Under the pieces are notes generated by a model, which saw nothing but the letters and a program-made list of their open reading frames with translations, was not told the DNA's origin and did not search any database. Positions 25,513 through 31,885 of a DNA stretch of 40,173 nt are shown piece after piece; positions within the stretch are counted from its first letter, which is position 1, and each line of letters starts with the position of its first letter. Made by a program: the position numbers and the translations under genes. The stretch spans positions 1 to 40,173 of the forward strand of contig CASFLH010000049.1 in the NCBI GenBank assembly GCA_949295505.1, in the 5' to 3' direction. The stretch is from an uncultured Spirochaetales bacterium. GTDB taxonomy: Bacteria > Spirochaetota > Spirochaetia > Sphaerochaetales > Sphaerochaetaceae.

Positions 25513-25566
25513 CCTCCTTCCGTCCGTAGGACTTGGGAGGAATGGTCCTCCCCACAGACGAGGAGG
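25513..25566 (-). promoter_or_regulatory. Structured leader with alternating CCTCC/GGAGG blocks
   Basis: Reading the minus strand: CCTCC (25566-25562), GGAGG (25551-25547), CCTCC (25540-25536), GGAGG (25517-25513, the Shine-Dalgarno). Neighbours can form two successive hairpins, the second hiding the ribosome site. Block 1 could instead pair with block 4. Such mutually exclusive folds delay toxin translation in known type I systems. Confidence 0.5.
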
Positions 25567-25580
25567 CCAACCGCCTACCG

Positions 25581-25589
25581 TTTATAGCA
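25581..25589 (-). promoter_or_regulatory. Extended -10 promoter of the small peptide gene
   Basis: TGCTATAAA on the minus strand, an extended -10, with CTGATA 18 bases further upstream as a possible -35. Expected start near 25574, giving a ~70-base structured leader. Confidence 0.48.
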
Positions 25590-25641
25590 GTGCCATGGAT
25601 AATATATCAGAAGACTTTTCATCAATCCAGTGTGCTTTCTG

Positions 25642-25670
25642 TTGATTTTGGGCTGATACCAATATAGACT
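25642..25670 (+). promoter_or_regulatory. Candidate promoter of the BamE-like lipoprotein gene
   Basis: TTGATT, 17 bases, TAGACT; a GGGGAG Shine-Dalgarno follows before the ATG at 25695. Confidence 0.4.
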
Positions 25671-25694
25671 CTGGATTATCTGGGGAGTGGGAAA

Positions 25695-26018
25695 ATGCAT
25701 AAATTTGTAATATTTTCTATTATAATCGTTCTATTATTTTCTTCTTGTGAAACTATGGATGCGCAGCTCGATAGTATTTCTTTAGGTGATTCCTATGAAT
25801 ATGTGGTAGAAGAATTAGGTAATCCAGATGGAATATATACCAACGAAAATGGTAACATCGTAATAGAATACTATAATTATCTAGTGGATGGATTATCTTG
25901 GGATAGAGGAGATTTCTACATAGAATTTGATAAAGATTACAAAGTTGTTGGATATGGGGCAAAAAATGTAAGAACAGGAAATAATCCTTTTTCTTATAAT
26001 GTTACAACATTGATATAA
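25695..26018 (+). CDS. Small BamE/SmpA-like lipoprotein, AT-rich
   Basis: 107 residues with a lipoprotein signal peptide (hydrophobic IIIVLLFSSC, the Cys being the lipid-anchored residue). The mature part ISLGDSYEYVVEELGNPDG followed by alternating short strands matches the general pattern of BamE/SmpA-fold proteins, small periplasmic beta proteins. The gene is conspicuously AT-rich (about one third G+C by eye) against the roughly half G+C neighbours, with AT-ending codons such as ATA and TTA. It lies between the two cysE repeat copies beside an ATPase fragment, so recent acquisition is likely. Specific role unknown. Confidence 0.75.
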   Translation: MHKFVIFSIIIVLLFSSCETMDAQLDSISLGDSYEYVVEELGNPDGIYTNENGNIVIEYYNYLVDGLSWDRGDFYIEFDKDYKVVGYGAKNVRTGNNPFSYNVTTLI

Positions 26019-26036
26019 GCCGGGCTTATACCCGGC
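26019..26036 (+). terminator. Hairpin after the lipoprotein gene
   Basis: GCCGGG-CTTATA-CCCGGC begins directly after the stop codon. It lacks a T run, so it is a weak terminator or mRNA-stabilising hairpin. Confidence 0.35.
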
Positions 26037-26187
26037 CTCTCAATGACTCTCCTTCCATGAACATCTTATGTGTTATCATCTCGCTGAATCTGTCCACGAT
26101 ACGTTTATCCATGCCGAGCGTGTTCATCTTCTCTCTGGTAACATTTGAAGTAAAACATACCGTTTAAATAGTCCCCGAACCTTATGT
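26026..26187 (-). pseudogene. C-terminal fragment of a DnaC/IstB-like ATPase
   Basis: On the minus strand, a 44-codon open stretch (26160 to the stop at 26026) encodes FTSNVTREKM, RIVDRFSEMI and GESLRG. This is the order seen at the C-terminus of DnaC/IstB-type AAA ATPases (TSN sensor, arginine-finger-like DRF/DRL, GxSxR). Upstream, a one-base excess in a TTTT run breaks the frame (NGMF would continue into TSN), then the sequence joins the cysE fragment. The N-terminal two thirds, including Walker motifs, are missing. It could derive from an IS21-type helper or a phage/plasmid helicase loader. Homology is judged by eye on a short piece. Confidence 0.45.
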
Positions 26188-26338
26188 TTTCCTGCGGCCC
26201 TTGGGGAAAAAGAGTTGCATCAGTGCGTTTCCCATCGTGATGATGTCTTCCAGCAGGGAGTTTTCTAGGGTGAGCCGTTTCTGTGGGTGCGGCTGAATGA
26301 ATCGATGGAAGAATCAACGAATCTGCTTAGGCGTACAT
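26188..26338 (-). pseudogene. cysE: Truncated, frameshifted copy of the cysE 5' end
   Basis: Aligns with the first ~50 codons of the intact cysE. The start codon at 26338 is kept, but a 2-base deletion makes the frame stop at codon 4 (ATG TAC GCC TAA). Further in, a deletion removes the block around codons 31-34, and the copy breaks off where it meets the ATPase fragment. It cannot make a functional enzyme. Confidence 0.8.
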
Positions 26339-26388
26339 ATCTGGGTTATGCTTCTCCTATCCGCTTCCTGACAAGAAGAAAGCGCTGT
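26188..26388. repeat. Decayed copy of the cysE 5'-end duplication
   Basis: Second copy of the 24986-25195 repeat, same orientation, about 1.2 kb away. It includes the former cysE promoter region (CATAAC where the intact copy has CATAAT) and runs up to just before the -10 of the next plus-strand gene. Confidence 0.85.
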
Positions 26389-26395
26389 CAGGCTG

Positions 26396-26401
26396 TATAA
26401 T
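26396..26401 (+). promoter_or_regulatory. Leaderless -10 of the 89-residue protein gene
   Basis: A perfect TATAAT followed by 6 bases and ATG; no Shine-Dalgarno. Confidence 0.5.
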
Positions 26402-26407
26402 GGACGC

Positions 26408-26677
26408 ATGGAAGAAAAAGCGATGCAGAGGATGCTCCGGATGCTGAGGCGTGGCAGGATCCCGGAAGCAGAGGATCTGGGACTTGGGCGGGAAGAGTTT
26501 GTCTCACTGGTCTCACAGGCAGTTGCGGATGATCTCATCAGCGGTGTGTATATTTCGTTCTGTGACAATGAAAGCATTCATGGCCTTTTTTCTTCAGCGG
26601 TGCTGACGGACAGAGGAAGGGAATTCTGCGGAAAGAGGTGGTCACCGTTTTCCTTTGCACGAAAGAGAAAGACATGA
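26408..26677 (+). CDS. Small protein of unknown function, possibly winged-helix
   Basis: 89 residues. It starts with a basic helix (MQRMLRMLRRGRIP), followed by LGLGREEFVSLVSQAVADDL and ending in a strand-turn VYISF...AVLTDRGREFC. The L-T-x-x-G-x-x-[YF] ending is typical of small winged-helix DNA-binding proteins such as YjcQ-like ones, but the match is only in pattern. It starts 6 bases after a perfect -10. Function unknown. Confidence 0.6.
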   Translation: MEEKAMQRMLRMLRRGRIPEAEDLGLGREEFVSLVSQAVADDLISGVYISFCDNESIHGLFSSAVLTDRGREFCGKRWSPFSFARKRKT

Positions 26678-26724
26678 GAAAGCCACTATTCATTCCTTCC
26701 TCCTTGCGATAATATGACGAAGCT

Positions 26725-28443
26725 ATGCAAGAGTTCGAAAAGAAGGATTTCTCCAAGCTCCTGAAGCACGGCGCCCTGGAAGGGCACAGATGGATGAAGA
26801 ATACGGATTCCACTGCTGTCAGGGTTTATGACAGGAATCTTCCCTCATTTCCTTTAACTGTAGATTTCTATGGTCCCTATGCGCTTGTTGTTGATTATTC
26901 CGATGGCGGCATGAGCGAAGAGGACAGGGTCGTTGCTGTCGATCTCATTTCCCGTTTCATGTATGTCGAGCATGACAGGATCATATGGCGTGAACGGAAA
27001 AAGAGGGAGGGAAGGGAGCAGCATGAGAAAGAGAATGAGTCGCTGCGGCTCGATGTCAGGGAAAATGGCATGCTGTTTGAGACCGAACTCAGAAGCTACG
27101 TGGATACCGGCCTATTCCTTGATCAGGCCATGACACGTCAGGAAGTGATGACGATGTCCCGCTCAATGCGTGTGCTCAATCTGTTCTCATACACTGGATC
27201 TTTCTCGGTATATGCTGCTGCAGGAGGGGCTGAAAGTGTGGTCTCCGTTGACCTCTCGAATGTCTACACGGCCTGGTGCCGGAGGAATCTTGAGAAGAAC
27301 GGATTCATCGACGAAGCGAAATACATGACGGTCGCATCTGATGCCAGAAGTTATCTTTCGGCGGCCTTTGAGCGTGGTGAGCGCTATGATATAGTGATAT
27401 TCGATCCTCCTGCCTTCTCGAATTCCCATAAGGCTGATGATTTCGATGTGCAGAAGGATTATCTGGAATATCTGTATCTCATCAGCAGGATACTTGTGCC
27501 CGGTGGTGTCGTGGTGTTCTCTGAGAACCTTGCAGGATTCAGTTTTGCGAAGACGCAGCTTAAACCGTTCTGGAAAACGGTGGAGATAACAGGAAATGTC
27601 CATGCACAGGGCTTCTCAATGAAGAGAAGCGGCCTGCGTGTATGGTTGCTTAAGAAGACGGCGGATATGAAGGAAATAAGAGAAAGAAGCGCCGATAAGA
27701 AGAGAAGAAGAATGGACGAAGAGAAAGCAGAGAGGCTGTCATTCGAGGATACAGCCGTGAACGAGGAGGCGAGGGAGCCTCAGAAGGAAGAGAGAAAAGC
27801 AGAGAGGGATACAAGACGCCCTTATGAAAGAAGGTCCGGAGAGAGGGACAGACGCGGTTCCTATCAGAGGCGGGATCGTGATGATAGAGGCTTCGGCGGC
27901 AGGAGAGGTGGAAGATACGATGACAGAGACCGTGCCCGCAGCTATGATCGCAGAGGCCGGGATGATGATTACAGCCGTCCTCGCTATAGTGACAGAGATC
28001 GTAATTACGACCGTCCGCGTTTCCGTGATGACTATGATCGCCGTGACAGGAGGGATGGTTATTATTCAGACAGACCTCGTTACCGTGATGATTATGAGAG
28101 ACGTGAAAGACGTCCTTATGGCGATAAGGAAAGCTACAGACAGCGTGACAGCTGGCCAGGACGTCGTGATGATGACAGGGGATATTCCCGCCGTGAGCGC
28201 GACTGGGATAATGAGACAGGGCGCATGTACCGCGGAGAGCGCGGCAGATACACCGATCGCCGTGAGCCTAGATACTCTGAGAGCGGTGAGGACAGAAGAC
28301 CATTCGGTGATCAGCCTCGTCGCAGGAGAAATGCTCCCAAGCCATATGGTTATGATTCATTCATGGTGACGAAGAACCGTGATACAGCTGATGTCTCCTG
28401 GCTCAGGAATACTGAGATCAGAGATGATGGTGACAAGGAGTGA
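26725..28443 (+). CDS. RlmK-like rRNA methyltransferase with long Arg/Asp/Tyr-rich tail
   Basis: 572 residues. Residues 1 to about 310 are a class I SAM methyltransferase of the RlmK (C-terminal half of RlmKL, 23S rRNA m7G2069) type: SAM loop LNLFSYTGSFSVYAAAGGA at about 150, the DLSNVYTAWCRRNL segment, and the catalytic DPPAFSNSHK near 227. Residues from about 310 on are a charged helix and then, from about 365 to 555, a disordered tail of Arg, Asp, Tyr and Gly in short units such as RRDRDD, YDRRGRDD and RPRYRDDYERRERR. Such tails bind RNA and are usual on helicases or eukaryotic RNA proteins, not on this enzyme. The nearest -10 (TAATAT) is 9 bases from the ATG, so the leader is a few bases at most. 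Confidence 0.82.
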   Translation: MQEFEKKDFSKLLKHGALEGHRWMKNTDSTAVRVYDRNLPSFPLTVDFYGPYALVVDYSDGGMSEEDRVVAVDLISRFMYVEHDRIIWRERKKREGREQHEKENESLRLDVRENGMLFETELRSYVDTGLFLDQAMTRQEVMTMSRSMRVLNLFSYTGSFSVYAAAGGAESVVSVDLSNVYTAWCRRNLEKNGFIDEAKYMTVASDARSYLSAAFERGERYDIVIFDPPAFSNSHKADDFDVQKDYLEYLYLISRILVPGGVVVFSENLAGFSFAKTQLKPFWKTVEITGNVHAQGFSMKRSGLRVWLLKKTADMKEIRERSADKKRRRMDEEKAERLSFEDTAVNEEAREPQKEERKAERDTRRPYERRSGERDRRGSYQRRDRDDRGFGGRRGGRYDDRDRARSYDRRGRDDDYSRPRYSDRDRNYDRPRFRDDYDRRDRRDGYYSDRPRYRDDYERRERRPYGDKESYRQRDSWPGRRDDDRGYSRRERDWDNETGRMYRGERGRYTDRREPRYSESGEDRRPFGDQPRRRRNAPKPYGYDSFMVTKNRDTADVSWLRNTEIRDDGDKE

Positions 28444-28449
28444 TTGGAT

Positions 28450-28479
28450 GGCGTCTCTCAGCGGGACGCCTGATTTTTT
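28450..28479 (+). terminator. Terminator after the RlmK-like gene
   Basis: GGCGTC / GACGCC stem with a 9-base loop, then TGATTTTTT. It overlaps the last codons of the convergent MFS gene. Confidence 0.72.
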
Positions 28480-29645
28480 GCAGCTCTTCTCACCTTCACT
28501 TCCAGTACGGTGACATAGATGATGAATATCACAAGGATGTAGAAGGGGAAGAGGCTCATCGAGAAGCTGCGTCCGATGACACCGAACAAGGCAGGCATCA
28601 TTGCGCTCCCGATATAAGCCGCGCTCATTTCCAGTCCCATTATGGAGGCGGAATACTTTGTCCCGAATAACTCCGGTGTCTGCTGCAGCATTGTGGGATA
28701 TACAGGGCCGAAACCCATGCCGAGAAAGAAGAACACATAGCCGGCGAATTCTTCAGGTACGATCAGCACAAGTATGATTCCCAGCAGGTTTGAGGCTTGT
28801 GAGAGCCATATCATTGATCTGCTCTTTATCTTCGGTCCAATGAGTCCGGAGAGGATCCTTCCGGCTGTTATTCCCCAGAAGAGGAGTCCAGCCGCTGCGG
28901 CAGCAGAGCTCTCAGTGAAGCCTTTCGCACTGACGAGAAATGTTGAGGCCCAGAGCATTGACGACTGTTCCATCGCACAGTAGAAGAAAAACCCCATCAT
29001 GGCGGTAACCGCACCTTTGCGGTGCAGGGCTTCAGAGATGGGGATGCCTTTCCTTCTTTCAGGTTTTTCCCCGCTTTCAGTGATGGGGCTTTCCCCTGCT
29101 ATTTTCCATAGTGGCCGTGACAGCAGCAGTATGAGGCATATCACGCTCTGGATGCTGCCGATTGCCGCATATCCATTCCTCCATGACATGCCATGGGCGA
29201 AGAAGTAAGAGAGCAGGAACGGTCCGATCAATGTCCCGATTCCCCAGAATGCATGGAGGAAATTCATTGCTCTCACCTTGTAGTGCAGCGCGACATAGTT
29301 GTTGAGCCCGGCATCCACGGCTCCGGCTCCGATACCCAGCAGCAGCGCTGCAAGAATCAGGACAGGGAATGACTGTATCATGGAGTAGGATATGAGGGCG
29401 ATGGCCGTGCATGCAACAGATATGGCGGTTATGCTCCATGTCGAAAGCCTGGCATTCGCCTTCGCGTATATCAAGCTGGCGATTGTCGTGCCGACACAGA
29501 CTGTGATGGAGATGAATCCTGCGTAGGACACAGGCACGCCAAGGTCCATGTACATCATAGGCCAGGCCGCGCCAAGCATCGAGTCAGGCAGCCCCAGCGA
29601 GATGAATGCAAGGTAGATGACAATCAGAAGCAATAGTGAGAACAT
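28458..29645 (-). CDS. Major facilitator superfamily transporter
   Basis: 395 residues with 12 predicted membrane segments, a central basic/charged loop after the sixth (about residues 183-210) and no signal peptide. Conserved pieces include GIGAGAVDAGLNNYVA (helix 4 region) and FFLGMGFGPVYPTMLQ (helix 10-11), typical of sugar-type MFS proteins such as the fucose/glucose permease group. Substrate not identifiable. It is divergent from the AraC regulator, whose promoter is in the same 132-base gap, so the regulator may control it. Leaderless-type start. Confidence 0.82.
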   Translation of the reverse strand: MFSLLLLIVIYLAFISLGLPDSMLGAAWPMMYMDLGVPVSYAGFISITVCVGTTIASLIYAKANARLSTWSITAISVACTAIALISYSMIQSFPVLILAALLLGIGAGAVDAGLNNYVALHYKVRAMNFLHAFWGIGTLIGPFLLSYFFAHGMSWRNGYAAIGSIQSVICLILLLSRPLWKIAGESPITESGEKPERRKGIPISEALHRKGAVTAMMGFFFYCAMEQSSMLWASTFLVSAKGFTESSAAAAAGLLFWGITAGRILSGLIGPKIKSRSMIWLSQASNLLGIILVLIVPEEFAGYVFFFLGMGFGPVYPTMLQQTPELFGTKYSASIMGLEMSAAYIGSAMMPALFGVIGRSFSMSLFPFYILVIFIIYVTVLEVKVRRAAKNQASR

Positions 29646-29651
29646 GGCTGA

Positions 29652-29680
29652 AGTCTAGCATCAAGAGAGTGGAAATACAA
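29652..29680 (-). promoter_or_regulatory. Leaderless promoter of the MFS gene
   Basis: On the minus strand TTGTAT, 17 bases, TAGACT, 6 bases, ATG; no Shine-Dalgarno. Confidence 0.5.
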
Positions 29681-29742
29681 ATCGTTATATATGATATATC
29701 CCGCCATAGAATATGAAAAATAAGCATATTGCTTGCTGGTTT

Positions 29743-29771
29743 TTGATTTTTATCGCCTTGTCTGCTATAAT
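29743..29771 (+). promoter_or_regulatory. Leaderless promoter of the AraC-family gene
   Basis: TTGATT, 17 bases, TATAAT preceded by TGC (extended -10), 6 bases, ATG. The best promoter in the window with this geometry and no Shine-Dalgarno. Confidence 0.62.
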
Positions 29772-29777
29772 TGCGTC

Positions 29778-30581
29778 ATGATGGGCCATGGAATGAGCAT
29801 CCATAAGGAAATACTGGATGAGACAGTCAGTGCATTCTGGGATTTCTCCGATGAGGCGGAGTTCATTGTCGCCTCACGCTCTTCCATCCGTGTGATAGCC
29901 GCGGATGGCTTTCAGGCGTTCACGCTCAGAGAAGGCGAAGGTGTGTTCATCCCGCCTCGTACCATATCATCTGCTGTCGCGGCTTCCGGCAGTGCTGTCA
30001 TTCACCGTATCTCTTTCCCGCTTTCCCTCATCTGGCAAGATACTGAAAGTCCTGTTTACCTCAAGTATTCCGGACCGCTTCTTTCTCTCAGAAGTGCGGT
30101 ATCGCTTTCCCCTGGCGCTGCTGAGAACGCGGAAAGGGCTTATGCTGTCCTTTCCGAGAGGGATTACTGCTATGAGCTTGAAGCACGCAATTTGATCGTA
30201 TCCGTCCTTATTGCGATTCTTCGTGAAACGGAAGGATCCGCGCCGCAAGAGGGCATATTCAGGAACGAGAGGATGCTGGGGATGATGACATACATCAAAG
30301 AGCATTACAGCGAGAGCATCTCGCTTCATGATATCGCAGCCGCTGGCAGTGTCTCTGAGCGTGAGTGCCTGCGGACATTCAGGAAGCTTCTGGGAACATC
30401 TCCTGTGCAGTATCTTATCTCATACAGGCTGTCGGAGAGCGTCAGGCTTCTGGAAAGCACGGAACTGCAGATTGCGGAAATCTCGTACAGGACAGGGTTC
30501 GAGAGTCCCTCGCATTTCTCACGTTCCTTCAGGGCGTTTTATGGTTTTTCTCCTTCTCAGTGGCGCCGCCGGCTCCTCTGA
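29778..30581 (+). CDS. AraC-family transcriptional regulator
   Basis: 267 residues. A cupin-like N-terminal sensing domain (for example REGEGVFIPPRTISSAV) is followed by a C-terminal AraC DNA-binding domain with two helix-turn-helix units (ISLHDIAAAGSVSERECLRTF; LQIAEISYRTGFESPSHFSR) and the closing FRAFYGFSPSQWRR. The frame extends upstream to 29733, but the ATG at 29778 fits the promoter and domain start. It is divergent from the MFS transporter, the usual position of a local activator. Its last 63 bases overlap the amidohydrolase gene on the other strand. Confidence 0.87.
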   Translation: MMGHGMSIHKEILDETVSAFWDFSDEAEFIVASRSSIRVIAADGFQAFTLREGEGVFIPPRTISSAVAASGSAVIHRISFPLSLIWQDTESPVYLKYSGPLLSLRSAVSLSPGAAENAERAYAVLSERDYCYELEARNLIVSVLIAILRETEGSAPQEGIFRNERMLGMMTYIKEHYSESISLHDIAAAGSVSERECLRTFRKLLGTSPVQYLISYRLSESVRLLESTELQIAEISYRTGFESPSHFSRSFRAFYGFSPSQWRRRLL

Positions 30582-31823
30582 CAGGCCAAGGAAGCGCAGC
30601 ATGTTCTTTTCTCCGATGGTCTCTATTTCCTCATCCGTGAAGGGGGAGTGCTCGAAGATGGAGAAATACTCCGTGTATGATTCCACTTTGAGAAGATTGA
30701 CGGAGAAATCAGAGCCAAAAAGTATTCTTCCCATGATTCTTTCCCTCATGCCGCTCTCCAGCGATGAGAGATAAGCCTTGAGCTCCTGGTAGAACTCAGG
30801 AGAAGAGCCGGAGAAGGAGAGATCTGCGTAGACGTTATCGAAATCCATCATCAGCGAGATAATCGAATAGAACCAGGGACTGTCTGGATGATGGCGAAGC
30901 CTTGCGGCAATGCTCTGCACATTGCTTCTGGATGTCAGTGCGTATTGTTTCCCGAAATGGGCGAAATCCACGATCAGGTCTGGATAGTTCTCAAGTACCG
31001 TCCTCCATGCTGCGGGGTCAGTATTCGCCCATGCCTCCTCTGCCGACACGCCTCTGAACCCCTGGTCATCCGCATGTGTGATGATAGGTATCCTGTTCGA
31101 TTCGCAGAATGAATAGAGCGCCCGATGCTTTTCCAGGGTCTCCCTGTCATTCGGCCAGGGCCTGAAGCCAAGGGGAGGATATACCTTGATCCCATAGCAT
31201 GGCTTTGAGGGAATCTCGTTGATTTTATGGAATCTGTGCGATGTGTTGATGTATCTGCTGCATAGTGACTCCATGTCCTTCATGGAGTGGAGTCTCGGGT
31301 CGATGCCCAGGAAGGGATAGAAATCGAAAAGCCCGTCCGGATGACGCTTAATATATGTTCTGATACCTTCAAGCGTCGCTTCAAGGTATGGGGTGATTCT
31401 GTCTTCTGCCGGTATCTTGTAATATACTTTCTCCAATGTCCTGCTGTCCTGAGAGAAATCGATGAGAAGCGGGATCATCAGGATCCTCTCGGCTTTCATT
31501 GTCCTTATATGGAAAGAGCCGTCGTGGATATAGGGCAGGAGAGGGGCATAGTCCTTCTTGCGCTGCGATGTGTAGCGGCCCTCAAGGTCATCCTCCATCA
31601 TCACGAATGTATCCCCGATGGGCTGTGAGAATGCTGAGAGGGCATTTGTCAGTGTGCTGAGAATGGCATTGCCCTTGATCATCTGCGGTGTGATTATATA
31701 ATCCGGGGCTGCGTTGGCTGAGAGTATGCCGGTTGCGGAATCGTAGAATGAGCTGAGGTACGATGCGAAATTCGGCTCATTCATAGTCATCACATGGAAA
31801 TGGCAATCAGAAAAATACTTCAC
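30519..31823 (-). CDS. Amidohydrolase-family protein
   Basis: 434 residues from a GTG start. A TIM-barrel metal hydrolase of the Amidohydro_2 (PF04909-like) type: DCHFHV at the N-terminus (metal-binding HxH), GIKVYPPLGFRP in the middle, IITHADDQG and DFAHFGKQ, and the late catalytic FGSDFSVN. Substrate unknown. The normal fold ends near EKNMLRFLGLS; the last ~18 residues (basic, APLRRRKTIKR) are read through the antisense of the AraC gene. GTG is 6 bases after a TAATAT -10. Confidence 0.78.
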   Translation of the reverse strand: MKYFSDCHFHVMTMNEPNFASYLSSFYDSATGILSANAAPDYIITPQMIKGNAILSTLTNALSAFSQPIGDTFVMMEDDLEGRYTSQRKKDYAPLLPYIHDGSFHIRTMKAERILMIPLLIDFSQDSRTLEKVYYKIPAEDRITPYLEATLEGIRTYIKRHPDGLFDFYPFLGIDPRLHSMKDMESLCSRYINTSHRFHKINEIPSKPCYGIKVYPPLGFRPWPNDRETLEKHRALYSFCESNRIPIITHADDQGFRGVSAEEAWANTDPAAWRTVLENYPDLIVDFAHFGKQYALTSRSNVQSIAARLRHHPDSPWFYSIISLMMDFDNVYADLSFSGSSPEFYQELKAYLSSLESGMRERIMGRILFGSDFSVNLLKVESYTEYFSIFEHSPFTDEEIETIGEKNMLRFLGLSEEPAAPLRRRKTIKRPEGT

Positions 31824-31829
31824 ACCTGA

Positions 31830-31835
31830 ATATTA
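31830..31835 (-). promoter_or_regulatory. Leaderless -10 of the amidohydrolase gene
   Basis: TAATAT on the minus strand with 6 bases to the GTG start; -35 weak; no well-placed Shine-Dalgarno. Confidence 0.42.
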
Positions 31836-31849
31836 CTTCATTCTGCGGA

Positions 31850-31878
31850 TGAAAGACAGAGGCGCTGTTTCCAGCGCC
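31850..31878 (-). terminator. Hairpin after glnS
   Basis: GGCGCTG-GAAA-CAGCGCC, a 7-bp stem capped by a GAAA tetraloop, followed on the minus strand by TCTGTCTTTC. The T run is imperfect. Confidence 0.5.
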
Positions 31879-31885
31879 CCGTGAA

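Noticed and set aside
27824..28369. Plus-strand frame of 181 codons within the Arg/Asp/Tyr-rich tail
   Set aside because: It is an out-of-frame shadow of the repeated GAY/CGN codons; the other frame continues from a clear methyltransferase domain.
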